Assembly (NCBI RefSeq): GCF_907165205.1
Contig: NC_058192.1
Location: forward strand, 35,802,001-35,866,000
DNA: 64,000 bases
Direction of reading: 5' to 3'
From: Coccinella septempunctata
Lineage: Eukaryota > Arthropoda > Insecta > Coleoptera > Coccinellidae
Shown one piece after another: positions 31,263-41,519 of this stretch (its first letter is position 1; every line of letters begins with the position of its first letter). The translations under genes and the position numbers were made by a program. Under the pieces are notes generated by a model. It was not told where the DNA came from and did not search any database. It saw only the letters and a list, made by a program, of their open reading frames with translations.

Positions 31263-31805
31263 GTTAAACAAATAATCGCTGAAAGTGGATGGCCGCAAAA
31301 CACTCCTCTGACTATGGAACGCGGGCCAGTAAGACCCGAAATACCTGGCCAGTGCAATAGGAATACATAGTGTCCACAGTTTACCGAACCATCAAGACGA
31401 TCCAAAGCGGTGAAGCCAGAAATCGAAATACCTTCAAAACTCAACGCTAACGACCGACGAAGGATATCCCAATTGGCCAATAACAACCCGATGATGAACT
31501 GCGCGACCATTGCCGCAGTGGCCAAAGACCGAGGAAGTCCTGAAGTATCTCGATGGACGATATATCGGTCATTAAAGAACTCAGCATTCATCAAATGGCT
31601 GCTCCAAAATGTGCCGAAGATGACACCTCTTCACATGGAAAAACGGATGGAATCGTGCCGGGCCAACTTGAATCGGGATTGGTCCAAGGTGGTTTTCTCC
31701 GATGAAATTTCTTTCCAGCTCTACCGCGGCAAAGTAAAGGTCTGGGGGAAAGGAAGGCCAGAATTCCAGGGCTCTAAGCATGGACCTGCAATTATGGTAG
31801 TATGA
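31263..31805 (+). pseudogene. Tc1-like transposase fragment
   Basis: The frame after 31410 reads KLNANDRRRISQLANNNPMM, then EVSRWTIYRSLKNSAF (second DNA-binding helix-turn-helix), VPKMTPLHMEKRMESC, and the first catalytic block DWSKVVFSDEISFQLY with its Asp. Upstream, in another frame, STVYRTIKTIQSGEA fits the first helix-turn-helix. The sequence ends soon after PAIMVV (W/V region), so the second Asp and the Glu are missing. Stops and a frameshift make it dead. Confidence 0.7.
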
Positions 31806-31928
31806 ATCGCCGCTTAGAGGCCTGCATCACGGCGAATAGGGCCAAGATTAATTATTAATTTTATTATATTTATATTAAATACTCACTAGTCTTTGATTTG
31901 CAATACTATTGATTCAATTACAGCCATG

Positions 31929-32047
31929 TGCACCGACTTATTTAAGGCGAGATTAACGTTAATACTTGATTATTTCTCTGATTTCTATAGCAGTTTCCGT
32001 AGCAATCACCGAATTAATGTTAATCCTGTCTTAAATAAGTCGGTGCA
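31929..32047. repeat. 119-bp hairpin / mini-MITE
   Basis: TGCACCGACTTATTTAAG on the left and its reverse complement at the right end, continuing through inverted GATTAACGTTAAT words. Non-coding foldback. Confidence 0.7.
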
Positions 32048-32162
32048 AAAGGGTTTCAATGCAATACAATTTAATGAAGTGAAAATCATGTCCTTGGTTT
32101 TTCATGCTGAGTATTTTGACAGGAGCTAGGTGGTGAAGAACAAGACTGAGCTGAACTAAATG

Positions 32163-32200
32163 CCGACGTTTCGTCCGTATATTCGAACTTCTTCAAGGCT
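32163..32200 (-). other. Hammerhead-like motif
   Basis: On the minus strand CUUGAAGAA precedes a 5-bp stem (GUUCG pairing with CGGAC, loop AAUAUA), then GAAACGUCGGC. This is the order of a hammerhead core (CUGANGA, stem II, GAAAC) but with U instead of C at the first core position. The copy at 57737-57776 has different stem bases that still pair. Confidence 0.45.
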
Positions 32201-32319
32201 GTATAAACGTATAAAGATCTATCAGTATAACACATTAAAACAGTCAAAACAATAATAATGACAGCTAACAACAATAACAAAGTGTGATAAAATTGAAGTC
32301 AACTCGATAAAAATGTTAT

Positions 32320-32440
32320 ATAAAGCCCGTTTGCAACAGTCGAGTCTTCTCTAGAAAATTTACTCGAAAATTCATGCGCCGTGAATCCTTTACCGTTACA
32401 TACGCACTTTTGGTAAAATTCAGGTCTATCAAGTTAGCTC
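32320..32440. mobile_element. Diverged copy of the AAGCCCGTTTGCAA MITE
   Basis: Starts AAAGCCCGTTTGCAACAG and contains TTCATGCGCCGTGAAT and CCGTTACATACGCAC, which are reverse-oriented words of the array at 56619-57448. The right end is diverged (CGACAGTTGTGGCATTTC). Confidence 0.55.
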
Positions 32441-32469
32441 GACAGTTGTGGCATTTCGAAAAGAAAATT

Positions 32470-33190
32470 TCTCAAATGAAAATGTTAGCAAAGTGCTGGC
32501 GAATGCTGAAGGAAAAACTGAAAAATCTCATATAGATTTGGAAAAATTGGAAATTGAATTTTCCGGGCCAACTCATGTGCAGCCCGAAAAACCCAGCATT
32601 TTTAATCGATATTTCGAAAATAGAAAATGATAGCGAAATGCTGGCGAATGCTGAAGAGAAAACTGAAAAATTTCATATAGGTTTGGAAAATTTGAAGTTT
32701 GAATTTTCCGGGCCAACTTATGTGCAGTCCGGAAAACCCAGCATTTTTCATCGATATTTCGAAAATAGTAAATGCTGGCGAATGCTGAGGAAAAAACTGA
32801 AAAATCTCATATAGATTGGGAAAAATTGAAGTTTGAATTTTTCGGGCCAACTTATGTGCAGCCCGGAAAACCCAGCATTTTTCATCGATATTTCGAAAAT
32901 AGTAAATGCTAGCGAAATACTGGCGAATGCTGAAGAAAAAACTGAAAAATCTCATATAGATTTGTGAAAAATGGACATTGCATTTTCAGCTCCAACTTAT
33001 ATGTAGCCCAGAAAAGCCAGCATTTTCCATCGATATTTTGAAAAAATGAAATGCTAGCGAAGAAAAAAAATGCTGTCAAGTGCTGAAGAAAAAACTGAAG
33101 AATCTCATATAGGTTTGGAAAAATTGGAAATTGAATTTTCTTGGCTTCCTTATGTGCACTACGTAAAAGTCAACAATTTTCATTGATATA
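32470..33190. repeat. Tandem array, about 5 units of 130-150 bp
   Basis: CTGGCGAATGCTGAAG-like words recur at about 32495, 32640, 32773, 32922 and (diverged) 33070. Each unit also carries AAATCTCATATAG, TTTTCCGGGCCAAC and CCCAGCATTTTT. Unit length varies by small indels. Short ORFs across it are in different frames, so it is a satellite-like repeat. Confidence 0.75.
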
Positions 33191-33658
33191 TAGCTATGTG
33201 CGGGCAAATGACCAGTACCACTTAATAAATGGGTGATGAAATTTGCCAGGGCACTTTATTCGAAAAAAAAAACATTTTGATGAATAGCTTTATTGTTCCA
33301 GACAATCCCTCCTTTAGTCATTAGTTGGCCGTGACTAAACGAAATGATTCATTCTTCCGCTATTAATAATAGGTTATTTATTTCAACAGGTAAATACCAA
33401 GTTACAGAAAATAACTTAACCTAGCATAATAAAAGGAACCAAGCTACATTGCTAATAACGAAAAGGAAGAAAAACAAAATTGAACAATAATATACCGAGA
33501 CTAGAAATATGCAAATGAGAAATCAACCAATATTGTAAACTACAAAAAATTAAAAAATTTAAAAATTACAATAGCATGGAAATAACGAACAAAAAAAAAT
33601 GAAGAAAACAACCGCCAGGCGCGAAAAATAATTATACACAAATAAACACCTCAAAGAC
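33191..33658 (-). other. Probable 3' UTR of the minus-strand element upstream; otherwise nothing
   Basis: Very A/T-rich. On the minus strand ACAATAAAGCTATTC is followed by a T run near 33260-33275, which may mark the 3' end of the CR1/Jockey-group copy, but no clear tail or target duplication is visible. Confidence 0.35.
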
Positions 33659-35591
33659 TTAATTCAACCTTAATACATATCTGCTAATAACAGACGCCAA
33701 TGTGTCAAAGTGAATGTCACAATCTCTCGCAATCGAGTTGAAAATACACTCAATGAACCAAATGGGGGACTGTATTAAGTAATTGGTCTTCGGGGTCTGC
33801 AGATGGAATAACTCCACAGCACGAGATGCTGCTCTTGGAACGCGGAAACTCGTTGTGCAGTAGTTTGTAAAGAAATTTAGGACCCTCGATCTCTCTCCTA
33901 CCCTGTAGTGAAACAACATTGAATCGATTCAACAATATAGTATGGTCGAGTCCTCTTGGTGCATAAACTTTATCCTCCCTCCAAGCCAAGAATTTCAGGA
34001 ATCTCCTCTGTACCGCCTCAAGATGGTATTCATGGCAATAATAAATAGGACGCCAAATTATGCTGGCATACTCCAACTTGCTACGAATAAAGGAACCGAA
34101 GAGAATAATCAATGTTGAAGTATTACTGAAATACTTGCTATTGCGTGCGATCAATCCATATGTTCTCGAGGCAGACGAAATGAGTTGGGAGATATGCGGG
34201 ATGAACGAAAACGATCAAAGATTACACCAAGATCCTTCACTCTATCAACTCGAGAAAGGACCTGGTCCCCGACGACATAATCATACTTCAGAATATCTAC
34301 TTTCCTTGTGAAGCTAACAACACTACACTTTGGAACATTCAAACTCAAACGATTGTTTTTACACCAATTGACAAGATTATCAAGTTCGAGCTGGAGTCGA
34401 ACAGTCATCTACTGAACGAATTACGAAATACAACTTCAAGTCGTCCGCAAACATCAGATGCGGCAAGCCAAGGACATCCATCAGGTCATTCACGAATAGA
34501 ATAAATAAGAGTGGCCCTAGATTGGACCCCTGAGGTATCCCAGAAGTGGGTATAAAGTCAGACGATCTTATACCCTCAAGCTGAACGAACTGACGACGAT
34601 CAACCAAGTATGAACGAAACAGCTTGACAAGGCTCTCCGAGAAACTGAACCTGTTCCGTAATTTCCATAACAGAAGCTCATATGCGACCCTGTCAAAGGC
34701 CTTCTGAAAGTCTGTGTATATTGCATCAACCTGGCCAGCAGAATCAAGAACCTCGTAAATATACTGGGAAAATACAGTCAAATTGCTCGTGCAAGATCTC
34801 CCAACCATGAATCCATGCTGCTCAATCTTAATATGGTTCCTTATAGCTGGATATATATTGTTGTAGACAATAATTTCAAATAGCTTGGAGAAGTTTGATA
34901 AAATTGAAATTGGTCTGTAGTTACCAACAATGGAGGGGTCTCCTTTTTTCAAGACTGGTACAATCTTAGCAAATTTCCATGCTCTAGGAAAAGTAGCCTT
35001 ACTCAATATGAGATTGAAAATATGGCTCAACGGATGCGACACTGCATAAATACAGTCCTACACAATAAAACTTGGTAGCCCATCTGGACCAGACGTAAGT
35101 TTATTTGAGAGTTTCCTGGCAGTGGCAATTATTTGATCCTGTGTTATATATCCAATGTGTACCGCGTCCGGACCACCAGGACCATCCACATCACATGCGT
35201 TACAGTCCACAACAGGATCATAAGCCAAATGAAAATAATCAGCAAAGGCATTGGCGATAGAAGTGGGTCCGCAATAAGTTTTCCCGCTATCTGTCATCTC
35301 ACCAGGAATTCTGGAGTTACCGCTCTTGCCATTAATAAAAGACCAAAAAGAAGAGGGATCTTGTGGAATTCTATCTTCTGATCCCCGAATAAAGTTCCTT
35401 TAAGCCAATCCAATGTCGCGTTTGATGGTCCTCCTCAATTCCTTGTATTCCGTTAAATAGAACTCATCACCATACTTCTTGTAATTATTAAGGGATTTTT
35501 CTTTTTTCAATATATGGTTAATAATAGTCGAATCAAAGTAGGTAGGGAAACGTCTTTTTCTTTTGATTTTGCTATTGATGTTAACTTCCAA
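33659..35591 (-). pseudogene. CR1/Jockey-group non-LTR retrotransposon, RT and C-terminus, decayed
   Basis: The minus strand holds a linker (KRRFPTYFDSTIINHILKKE), then LSNKLTSGPDGLPSF, WKFAKIVPVLKKGDPSIVGN then YRPISILSNFSKLFE, and RT motifs AIYTDFQKAFDRV, SGIPQGSNLGPLLFILFVND and LMFADDLKLYF. C-terminal blocks include SLNVPKCSVVSFTRK and, in another frame, RRFLKFLAWREDKVY. Breaks: a stop near 35400, another near 35056, frameshifts near 34390 and 34155. The endonuclease is missing; the copy is 5'-truncated at about 35592. Confidence 0.8.
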
Positions 35592-35640
35592 AATATGACA
35601 TTTTTAGTAATCGAACAATACAGCAAATGTATGAGTTCTA

Positions 35641-35745
35641 ACAGAGGTTAGTGTAACGGGGTACCATACAATTGGGCGTATGATACAAGAGCTTGGGCCT
35701 GTTCCGATATTGCTGGCAGAGACAAACGAGATGGTCAACTACCTG
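35641..35745 (+). mobile_element. R4/Dong-like 5' leader relic
   Basis: GGTTAGTGTAACGGGGTACC and CGTATGATACAAGAGCTTGG match the leader of the 18742-20695 element. It then diverges into TGTTCCGATATTGCTGGCAG, whose counterpart is seen at 39185-39200 on the other strand. Only a leader-sized scrap. Confidence 0.5.
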
Positions 35746-35849
35746 CTAAAATGAAGTCACATCCTAATTCTCCATCTCTCTCATTTTTTCGGAAAGCATT
35801 TGTAGAGGCGCTGCCATGGGCGCCCGCAGAAATTTTTCTCAGGGGGGGC

Positions 35850-36690
35850 AAAATATCATCTACGGTTAGTTTTACTGAAAGAAAAATTTCTCAAACGGTG
35901 AGTATCGAAAAATTTCCAAAAAGATGGAATCAATTAAATGATCGTCAAGACCGAACGGCTGCTCGAGCTCCATAAAATCTTCAGATTTTTAACTAGAGGA
36001 GTTGCTCTTTCAGAATTTGTATCACATTTCCATGTACGGTTAGTTTTATTGAGAGGAAAATTACTCTTACGGTGACTATTGAAAAATTTTCAAAAAGATG
36101 GAATCAATTAAATGATCGTCAAGACCGAACTGCTGCAACGAGCTCCATAAAATCTTCAGATTTCCAAATAGAGGAGTTGCTCTTTCAGAATATGTATCAC
36201 ATTTCCATCATCTACGGTTAGTTTTATTGAGAGAAAAATTACTCTAACGGTGACTATCGAAAAATTTCCAAATAGATGGAATCAATTAAATGATCGTCAA
36301 GACCGAACGGCTGCATCGAGCTCCAAAAAAATCTTCAGATTTTTAACTAGAGGAGTTGCTCTTTCAGAATACGTATCACTCATTCATCTACGGTTAGTTT
36401 TATTGAGAGAAAAATTACTCTAACGGTGACTATCGAAAAATTTCCAAATAGATGGAATCAATTAAATGATCGTCAAGACCGAACTGCTGCAACGAGCTCC
36501 ATAAAATCTTCAGATTTTCAACTAGAGGAGTTGCTCTTTCAGAATATGTGTCACATTTCCAACCACGGTTAGATTTATCGAGAGAAAAATTACTCTAACG
36601 GTGACTATCGAAAAATTTTCAAAAAGATGGAATCAATAAAATGATCGTCAAGACCGAACGGCTGCATCGAGCTCCATAAAATCTTCAAGA
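35850..36690. repeat. Five tandem 176-bp units inside the hAT element
   Basis: TACGGTTAGTTTTATTGAG-like words recur at about 35859, 36038, 36216, 36391 and 36567, with ATGATCGTCAAGACCGAAC in each unit. Units are a few per cent apart. They lie next to the left TIR. Confidence 0.85.
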
Positions 36691-36862
36691 AATATGGCCG
36701 ACCTTTTATGCGCAAGATGCAATATCTAGTAATTTTGAATTCTTGGGCAAAATATTATCCCGTTTCAAGGGCTGAAATCAGATGATCTAAATATTGGATG
36801 AATATAGATTTTTTCGAAGTAATTTTCAGCTGAAGATGCTTCATAATTAGGTATACATTTGT

Positions 36863-37280
36863 CTACCGCAAATTCGTGGTTTTCCAATCTCTATATTTGA
36901 GACTCTGAGCAATAGATGATGCTTTGGAAAAAATTTCTGTGACGCATGCATCATCGGAACGGTATTTTCCACATATATCTATAATAAAATTTATGTGACG
37001 TTGAACATCTACAAAATTGATAAAAACATCTTGTAGTGTATTTGCTATTGGTTCCAATATATTTGAATATTTACTTGCTACCGTTAAGCAAACCACAAAA
37101 GTGAAAGAGTTTATTGCAGCCCATAATTGAGCAGCTCTTTTTGTTGTTGAAGAATTCATTGAAATTTCTTTTTGAATATAGTTTCAAAGTTTTCAGCGAA
37201 AACTCGCAAAGATTTATATCTAGCTGACCAATGAATTTCACAAAACAAAGGATAATGTTGAAGGTGTTGTGCTGAAAAAA
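36863..37280 (-). pseudogene. hAT transposase fragment (ZMYM1/DUF4371-like type)
   Basis: The minus strand reads ARYKSLRVFAENFETI and, in another frame, RAAQLWAAINSFTFVVCLTV, then ASKYSNILEPIANTLQDVFI and VQRHINFIIDI. This is the central region of the hAT-like proteins annotated in insects as zinc-finger MYM-type 1-like. A frameshift separates the two parts; catalytic ends are absent. It confirms the hAT assignment from the target duplication. Confidence 0.6.
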
Positions 37281-37343
37281 AATAAGGCGATCAGAATCTC
37301 AGGGGGGGCCATGGCCCCCCCTGCGGGCGCCCATGGGCGCTGC

Positions 37344-39039
37344 ATGCAGTATTTCGCAAAAGCGCGGGAAATTTGAACTGACGCATTGCCGATTTTATTC
37401 AGTTCGGAGAACCAACATTGTTTTATGAGAAATTTTGCATTTTTGACGAACGGAAAATTTCCTATCTGATGAATATTCCCTTCATTGACAAATTTTCATC
37501 AAGGAAAATTTTCAGACATGCAAAGTTTCTCATTTATCCACTAAGGAAATAGGAAATGTAAAACTACATCAGTAAGATTCATAGCTATATTTCAACTCCA
37601 AACATAAAAAGTCCCAGCACAATTTTAGTAAAAACCATTCAATAATTATCAAATATAGGTATATATACAATAGGTAAATTTTATTCTACAAATGAAATAC
37701 AAAATAAATGGAACTTAGAGAAAAAAAATGTGAAATTAACGGATTTGAAATTTTTCAATGTTGAATTATTTTCTTTTCACTGTCTTTTCTTTTTTCCAAT
37801 TTCATTAATTTCACAATTTTACATACCACACTAGTTTCACACACATTTGTGAAAGCTTTTAAATCTTGGGATTTTCCATACATAAGGTTTTAATCTTCCT
37901 CAGATTGTTCTCCCTTCTATGAATGATTTTATTAAGAATTTAAGAACTTAATAAACACTGAAAGACCACAAAAGTGCCAGGCACTTGTGCGTGGAGAATA
38001 TACATTTTTTGAATATTTACTGTCCATTATTGAAAGTTCATCAAAATTTCTGAATATTTTCTTCCTTGTACTCGGTGTGGCCAAATGTTGGGTTTTTGAG
38101 CTAGGTCTTGGATCATCCAAAGCTGCCTCAGTCATAATTTCTGAAACAGTTTATAACTATTTTTCAACAACTACAAGAAACAAAATTTTCGCAAAATGAG
38201 TTGATATGTTATGTGTTATCATATGAACGGTTTCGTGCCAGAAGAGCGTATACACAAAATCGCAAGCTTCAAATACCATTTTCAGATTCTACAGATGAAA
38301 TTCCATATTTATTTTACTTCATGTGTCTTAATAGTTCTTGCAGAGGTTTGCCAAGGAATAGGAACTGCGGATCTGTGATGCTTAAATCTGTTTAGATCCA
38401 TATATGACTCTGGTGAAAAATGCTTATTGCAGATCTTGAATGAATGCAGAGATTCACCCATGAATTCCATTCCTAGTATTTCTTGCCATTCCTTAGATCT
38501 GAAAGTTTAATAATATTAGGACATTGCAGAAAATATTCCATTCATAGATCGACCATGCTTATAATGACTATTTTACATATCATTCTATAAGATTTACGGA
38601 AGACATTATTAGTTCTTTGGTTTAAGAAACAGAGAAACCTTAGCGATAATTACATATTAACTCACCTTGCTAGATTACGGGGAAAATTATGCAATTTTAA
38701 ACATTTGTCTCATCACCACCACAAAGTAAACAAAGCAAGCTTGGCATTTTGCTATCTTGGAAGATTGTCTTCAAATTGTCAAAATAACTCCAGAACTTTG
38801 GTTGATAACTAAGTCAACCTCGAAACTTGGAATTAACAGAAAAGAATTGAAAATCATGCGAATTTTTACACATGTAAACATAAACACAACCTCAAAGCTG
38901 TCATGTCAAAATTGTCACAGGACACATGTGACAACTAGGAAATGTTTTCTACTGGGGCGACCTCTACAAATGCTTTCCCATAATTAAACGAAGAGAGACT
39001 TATGGAAGATAATACAAGAAAGAGAGAGAAGCACGAATT
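37344..39039. other. No gene recognised
   Basis: AT-rich. A 67-codon minus-strand ORF (37932-38135) has no recognised domain. A G-A-rich short stretch (GAGAGAGAAG) lies at 39020-39030. Confidence 0.35.
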
Positions 39040-39250
39040 CCTCAAAATGGCACAGATTTCACTGCCAAGTTAACCGTCTCGTTTGTCTCTGTTGCTGGTT
39101 TTACTGGCCCGCAATCGAATAACAATAGAACTCGAACGACTGGGCCAATAGGCATCGTCTCTGAAATACTGACACTACTGTTCAGAAATATCGGAACAGA
39201 CGGTTTAGGGGACAACCTCCGTAAAAAACCCTGTCTCCCCGTGAATAGTG
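39040..39250. mobile_element. Relic related to the R4/Dong-like leader
   Basis: GTAAAAAACCCTGTCTCCCC (39222) matches 18808-18832 of the R4/Dong-like element; TCTCGTTTGTCTCTGTTGCT and AATATCGGAACAGAC on this strand are reverse-complement words of 35699-35740. The mosaic shows an old rearranged leader or inverted pair. Confidence 0.35.
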
Positions 39251-39389
39251 TAGTGATGACAGATTGGTTCACAGAATAAGCTTTTAATACTGAAGGTTTT
39301 CTTCCATGGACATAAAAATTTCTCTTTTCTACGAATGTCACAAAATACCTCCATTGTATATTCAATGATGATTTCTAAATATAGTAGAT

Positions 39390-39801
39390 TGTCACACACA
39401 TTTTCACTATGCACTAGTTGCTTTAGTAGTACCGCTTTCCGGAGAAATACAACTACATACCGATACCGTATATCAAGTCCTTAGTATTCGTTCCGTCAGT
39501 TCTGGTTGGCGCATTTTTTATTGAACCGTTAATTTTTCACTACACCCGGTATAAATTTCATAAAGTGCTCGTGACCGGATAGAATTTCCCGAATGTATGT
39601 TCGCTTATAGAATCACTCATATTTCATACCTACACATATCTCCCTTGTACATATAATTAGTTTCCGAAGGTATGAATAAACTTTTACACAATTCGATTTT
39701 GACTTCTTCGTTGTCGCTACCACCCTAGACAACAGCGAGCTCTGTCTCCGTCTAGCAGCTACTCTGGTAGGTTTGCTATTCTTCCTATTGAAAAGAATAG
39801 C
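39390..39801 (+). mobile_element. Putative 5' LTR (plus)
   Basis: It contains AATAAAC at 39674-39680, then TTGTCGCTACCACCCTAG and GGTAGGTTTGCTATTC and ends next to TGGCGCTCGAGATTAAGG (39802-39819), a primer-binding-like sequence. The word order equals that of the minus-strand LTR at 5595-5880. The left boundary (TGTCACACACA) is a guess. No second LTR. Confidence 0.4.
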
Positions 39802-39854
39802 TGGCGCTCGAGATTAAGGTTCCTCCGAGTAAACCACGTTACAAAAAATTAAAA

Positions 39855-40125
39855 TTCGCTGCCCCAAGGGTTATAACACGCCATGACTGACAGCGAAGAA
39901 AATGTCTATTTTTAGCGCAACTACGGGATTTCACTGACTACGTGCGGTATCTCTTATTCTCTGCCCCAAGGGTTAACACGCCATGACTGACAGAAAAGAA
40001 GAGATTTCGGATTTAACACTTATGACGCGGAACGCGGACAGGGGGGTTGACGGAACTTTCCCTTCAGTACCCCAAGGGTTAACACGCCATGACTGATAGC
40101 GAAGGGAAAAGTCAGACTCGCGAAA
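39855..40125 (+). other. Three stem-loops with a conserved loop core in the LTR leader
   Basis: The core CCCCAAGGGTTAACACGCC then ATGACTGA occurs three times (39861, 39962, 40070; the first has one extra A or T base). Each is bracketed by complementary but different words: TTCGCTG/CAGCGAA, TTCTCTG/CAGAAAAGAA, and CCCTTC/GAAGGG. Each core also holds an ATG beginning a short frame, MTDSEEN, MTDRKEE and MTDSEGK, so repeated copies of a gag start are the rival explanation. Confidence 0.55.
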
Positions 40126-40430
40126 CAGGGTAAAGAACGATAAAATACAACAGAAAACGATACAGTACAGCAGTGTCAAAGTTAAGGAAGTAACGGCGTA
40201 GGTCTAACAAAGAAACTGAACGGTACAGACGGGGACCTACCTCCTTTGTTTCAAGCACTCGAAACTCAAAGGATTTAAAAGAAAAAAACTAAAAAATTAA
40301 CTCTAAGCACTGATGCAAACACAAAATGATTATTCTTCAACGGCGAAAGAAATACCGAAAATTAACTGAATCTATAACAGAAGTCACCACGTTAGAAAGC
40401 GAAAAATCGAAAATACCGAAGCGAAGTGAA

Positions 40431-40519
40431 AGAACTGAAGTAAAAGTCAAAAGTCAGCCGAAGAACTGAAGTAACAGTCGAAAAGTCAGCCGAAGAACTG
40501 AAGTAAAAAAGTCGAAAAG
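40431..40519 (+). repeat. Three short tandem units, 30-34 bp
   Basis: GAACTGAAGTAA(A)AGTC plus (G)AAAAGTCAGCCGAA repeated three times with small changes. It lies in the leader-like region downstream of the stem-loops. Confidence 0.7.
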
Positions 40520-41001
40520 TGACCGTCGCGGGGGAAAATTTGCTTTTATAGGCATATCCCCTCTCACGGTAAAAATCTGAAAATTCCAGAATGCGACAAG
40601 AATGAAAAACGTCGTCAGCTCCGGTTTATCGCATATCAACAGATGAAAAACGTCGAAATCTTCAGCGGCATGTAAGAAAAACAACGTGAAATACAGATAA
40701 GCGGTTTTTTACATTTACTCTGCCTGTCGGAATGAACGTACGGAATATTCGAGAATTAAAATATTTTCAAAGACGGAAATTTAAAACGAAAGAAATGCAC
40801 TAAAATGAACTCCAATTTTCCTCAGAAAACTGGACTTCATTACAGGTTCTTTCAATAGGCATTACAGTCATTATTGGGATAAAGAGAACAACCACCACTT
40901 CAGACAATGGAACTTTCAAGAGACCTGGAGTTTCAATGTTTTTTGCGCCATCAAAAATAATGCAATTCTCGATGTTCACATTTATGATGGGACTTTAACT
41001 G

Positions 41002-41054
41002 GTAAGATAGAACACTACACATGTTTGCATTATTTAAAGAATGTTCTCCCTTAG
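41002..41054 (+). other. Intron 1 of the rosa-like transposase, 53 nt
   Basis: GTAAGATAG at the donor and CTCCCTTAG at the acceptor. Removing it joins ACT-G to GA-GAT-AGA, giving TGDRYSD in frame. Unspliced, the frame shifts. Confidence 0.6.
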
Positions 41055-41352
41055 GAGATAGATATTCTGACATATTGACTCAAATAATTGAGCCGCTAGT
41101 ACAGAACCATAATGACTTATGGTATCAACAAGATGGCGCGCCTCCACACAATTCACTCAATGTGTCAAATATCCTCTACAGGCTATTTGAAGATCGATGG
41201 TTGGCGAACAATGGTCCACATCTTTGGCCACCACGTTCTCCCGATTTAACTCCTTTAGACTATTATGTTTGGGGTAGGATAAAAAATATTGTCTACTCAA
41301 CTCCCTTGACTAATAAAGAGGACTGCATAGAACGAGTCAGAAATGCGTTCAG

Positions 41353-41415
41353 GTTTGTTTAGATTTTTAGATTCATAGTTTTGAAACTCAATTTGGTTTT
41401 TAAACACTTTTGCAG
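41353..41415 (+). other. Intron 2 of the rosa-like transposase, 63 nt
   Basis: Donor AG/GTTTGT, acceptor CTTTTGCAG/A. Removing it joins AATGCGTTCAG to ATCTCTTCC, giving NAFRSLPPDE, a normal transposase C-terminal sequence. Unspliced, an in-frame stop follows at once. Confidence 0.65.
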
Positions 41416-41519
41416 ATCTCTTCCTCCCGATGAAATAAGAAGAGCAACGCACGAAGCATTCCTGAGACGTATAAATAAATGTCTAGAAATTAACGGTCAA
41501 AACTTTGAGCATCTTCTCT

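Larger units (their letters stand above)
35815..37335 (-). mobile_element. hAT element, 1521 bp, with 8-bp target duplication
   Basis: Ends are CATGGGCGCCCGCAG and its reverse complement. Both are flanked by GGCGCTGC (35807-35814 and 37336-37343), an exact 8-bp duplication as expected of hAT. The interior holds five 176-bp tandem repeats and a transposase remnant. It cannot encode a working transposase. Confidence 0.88.
40834..41519 (+). pseudogene. Rosa-like (DD41D) mariner transposase, 5'-truncated, with two introns
   Basis: Exon-like frames read NRHYSHYWDKENNHHFRQW, FQETWSFNVFCAIKN and YDGTLTG; then RYSDILTQIIEPLVQNH, LWYQQDGAPPHNS, WPPRSPDLTPLDYYVWG; then LPPDEIRRATHEAFLRRIN and INGQNFEHLL with a stop at 41519. 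The second and third catalytic Asp are present (QQDGAP, LTPLD) with 41 residues between, fitting rosa-type DD41D. The first Asp block is damaged: FSSEN stands where FSDEA is expected. Two GT-AG introns (41002-41054 and 41353-41415) must be removed to join the frame. The N-terminal DNA-binding part is missing and TIRs are not found. Confidence 0.7.

Noticed and set aside
39861..40120. Hammerhead or twister ribozymes at the three stem-loops
   Set aside because: The conserved core lacks CUGANGA/GAAAC and the twister consensus.
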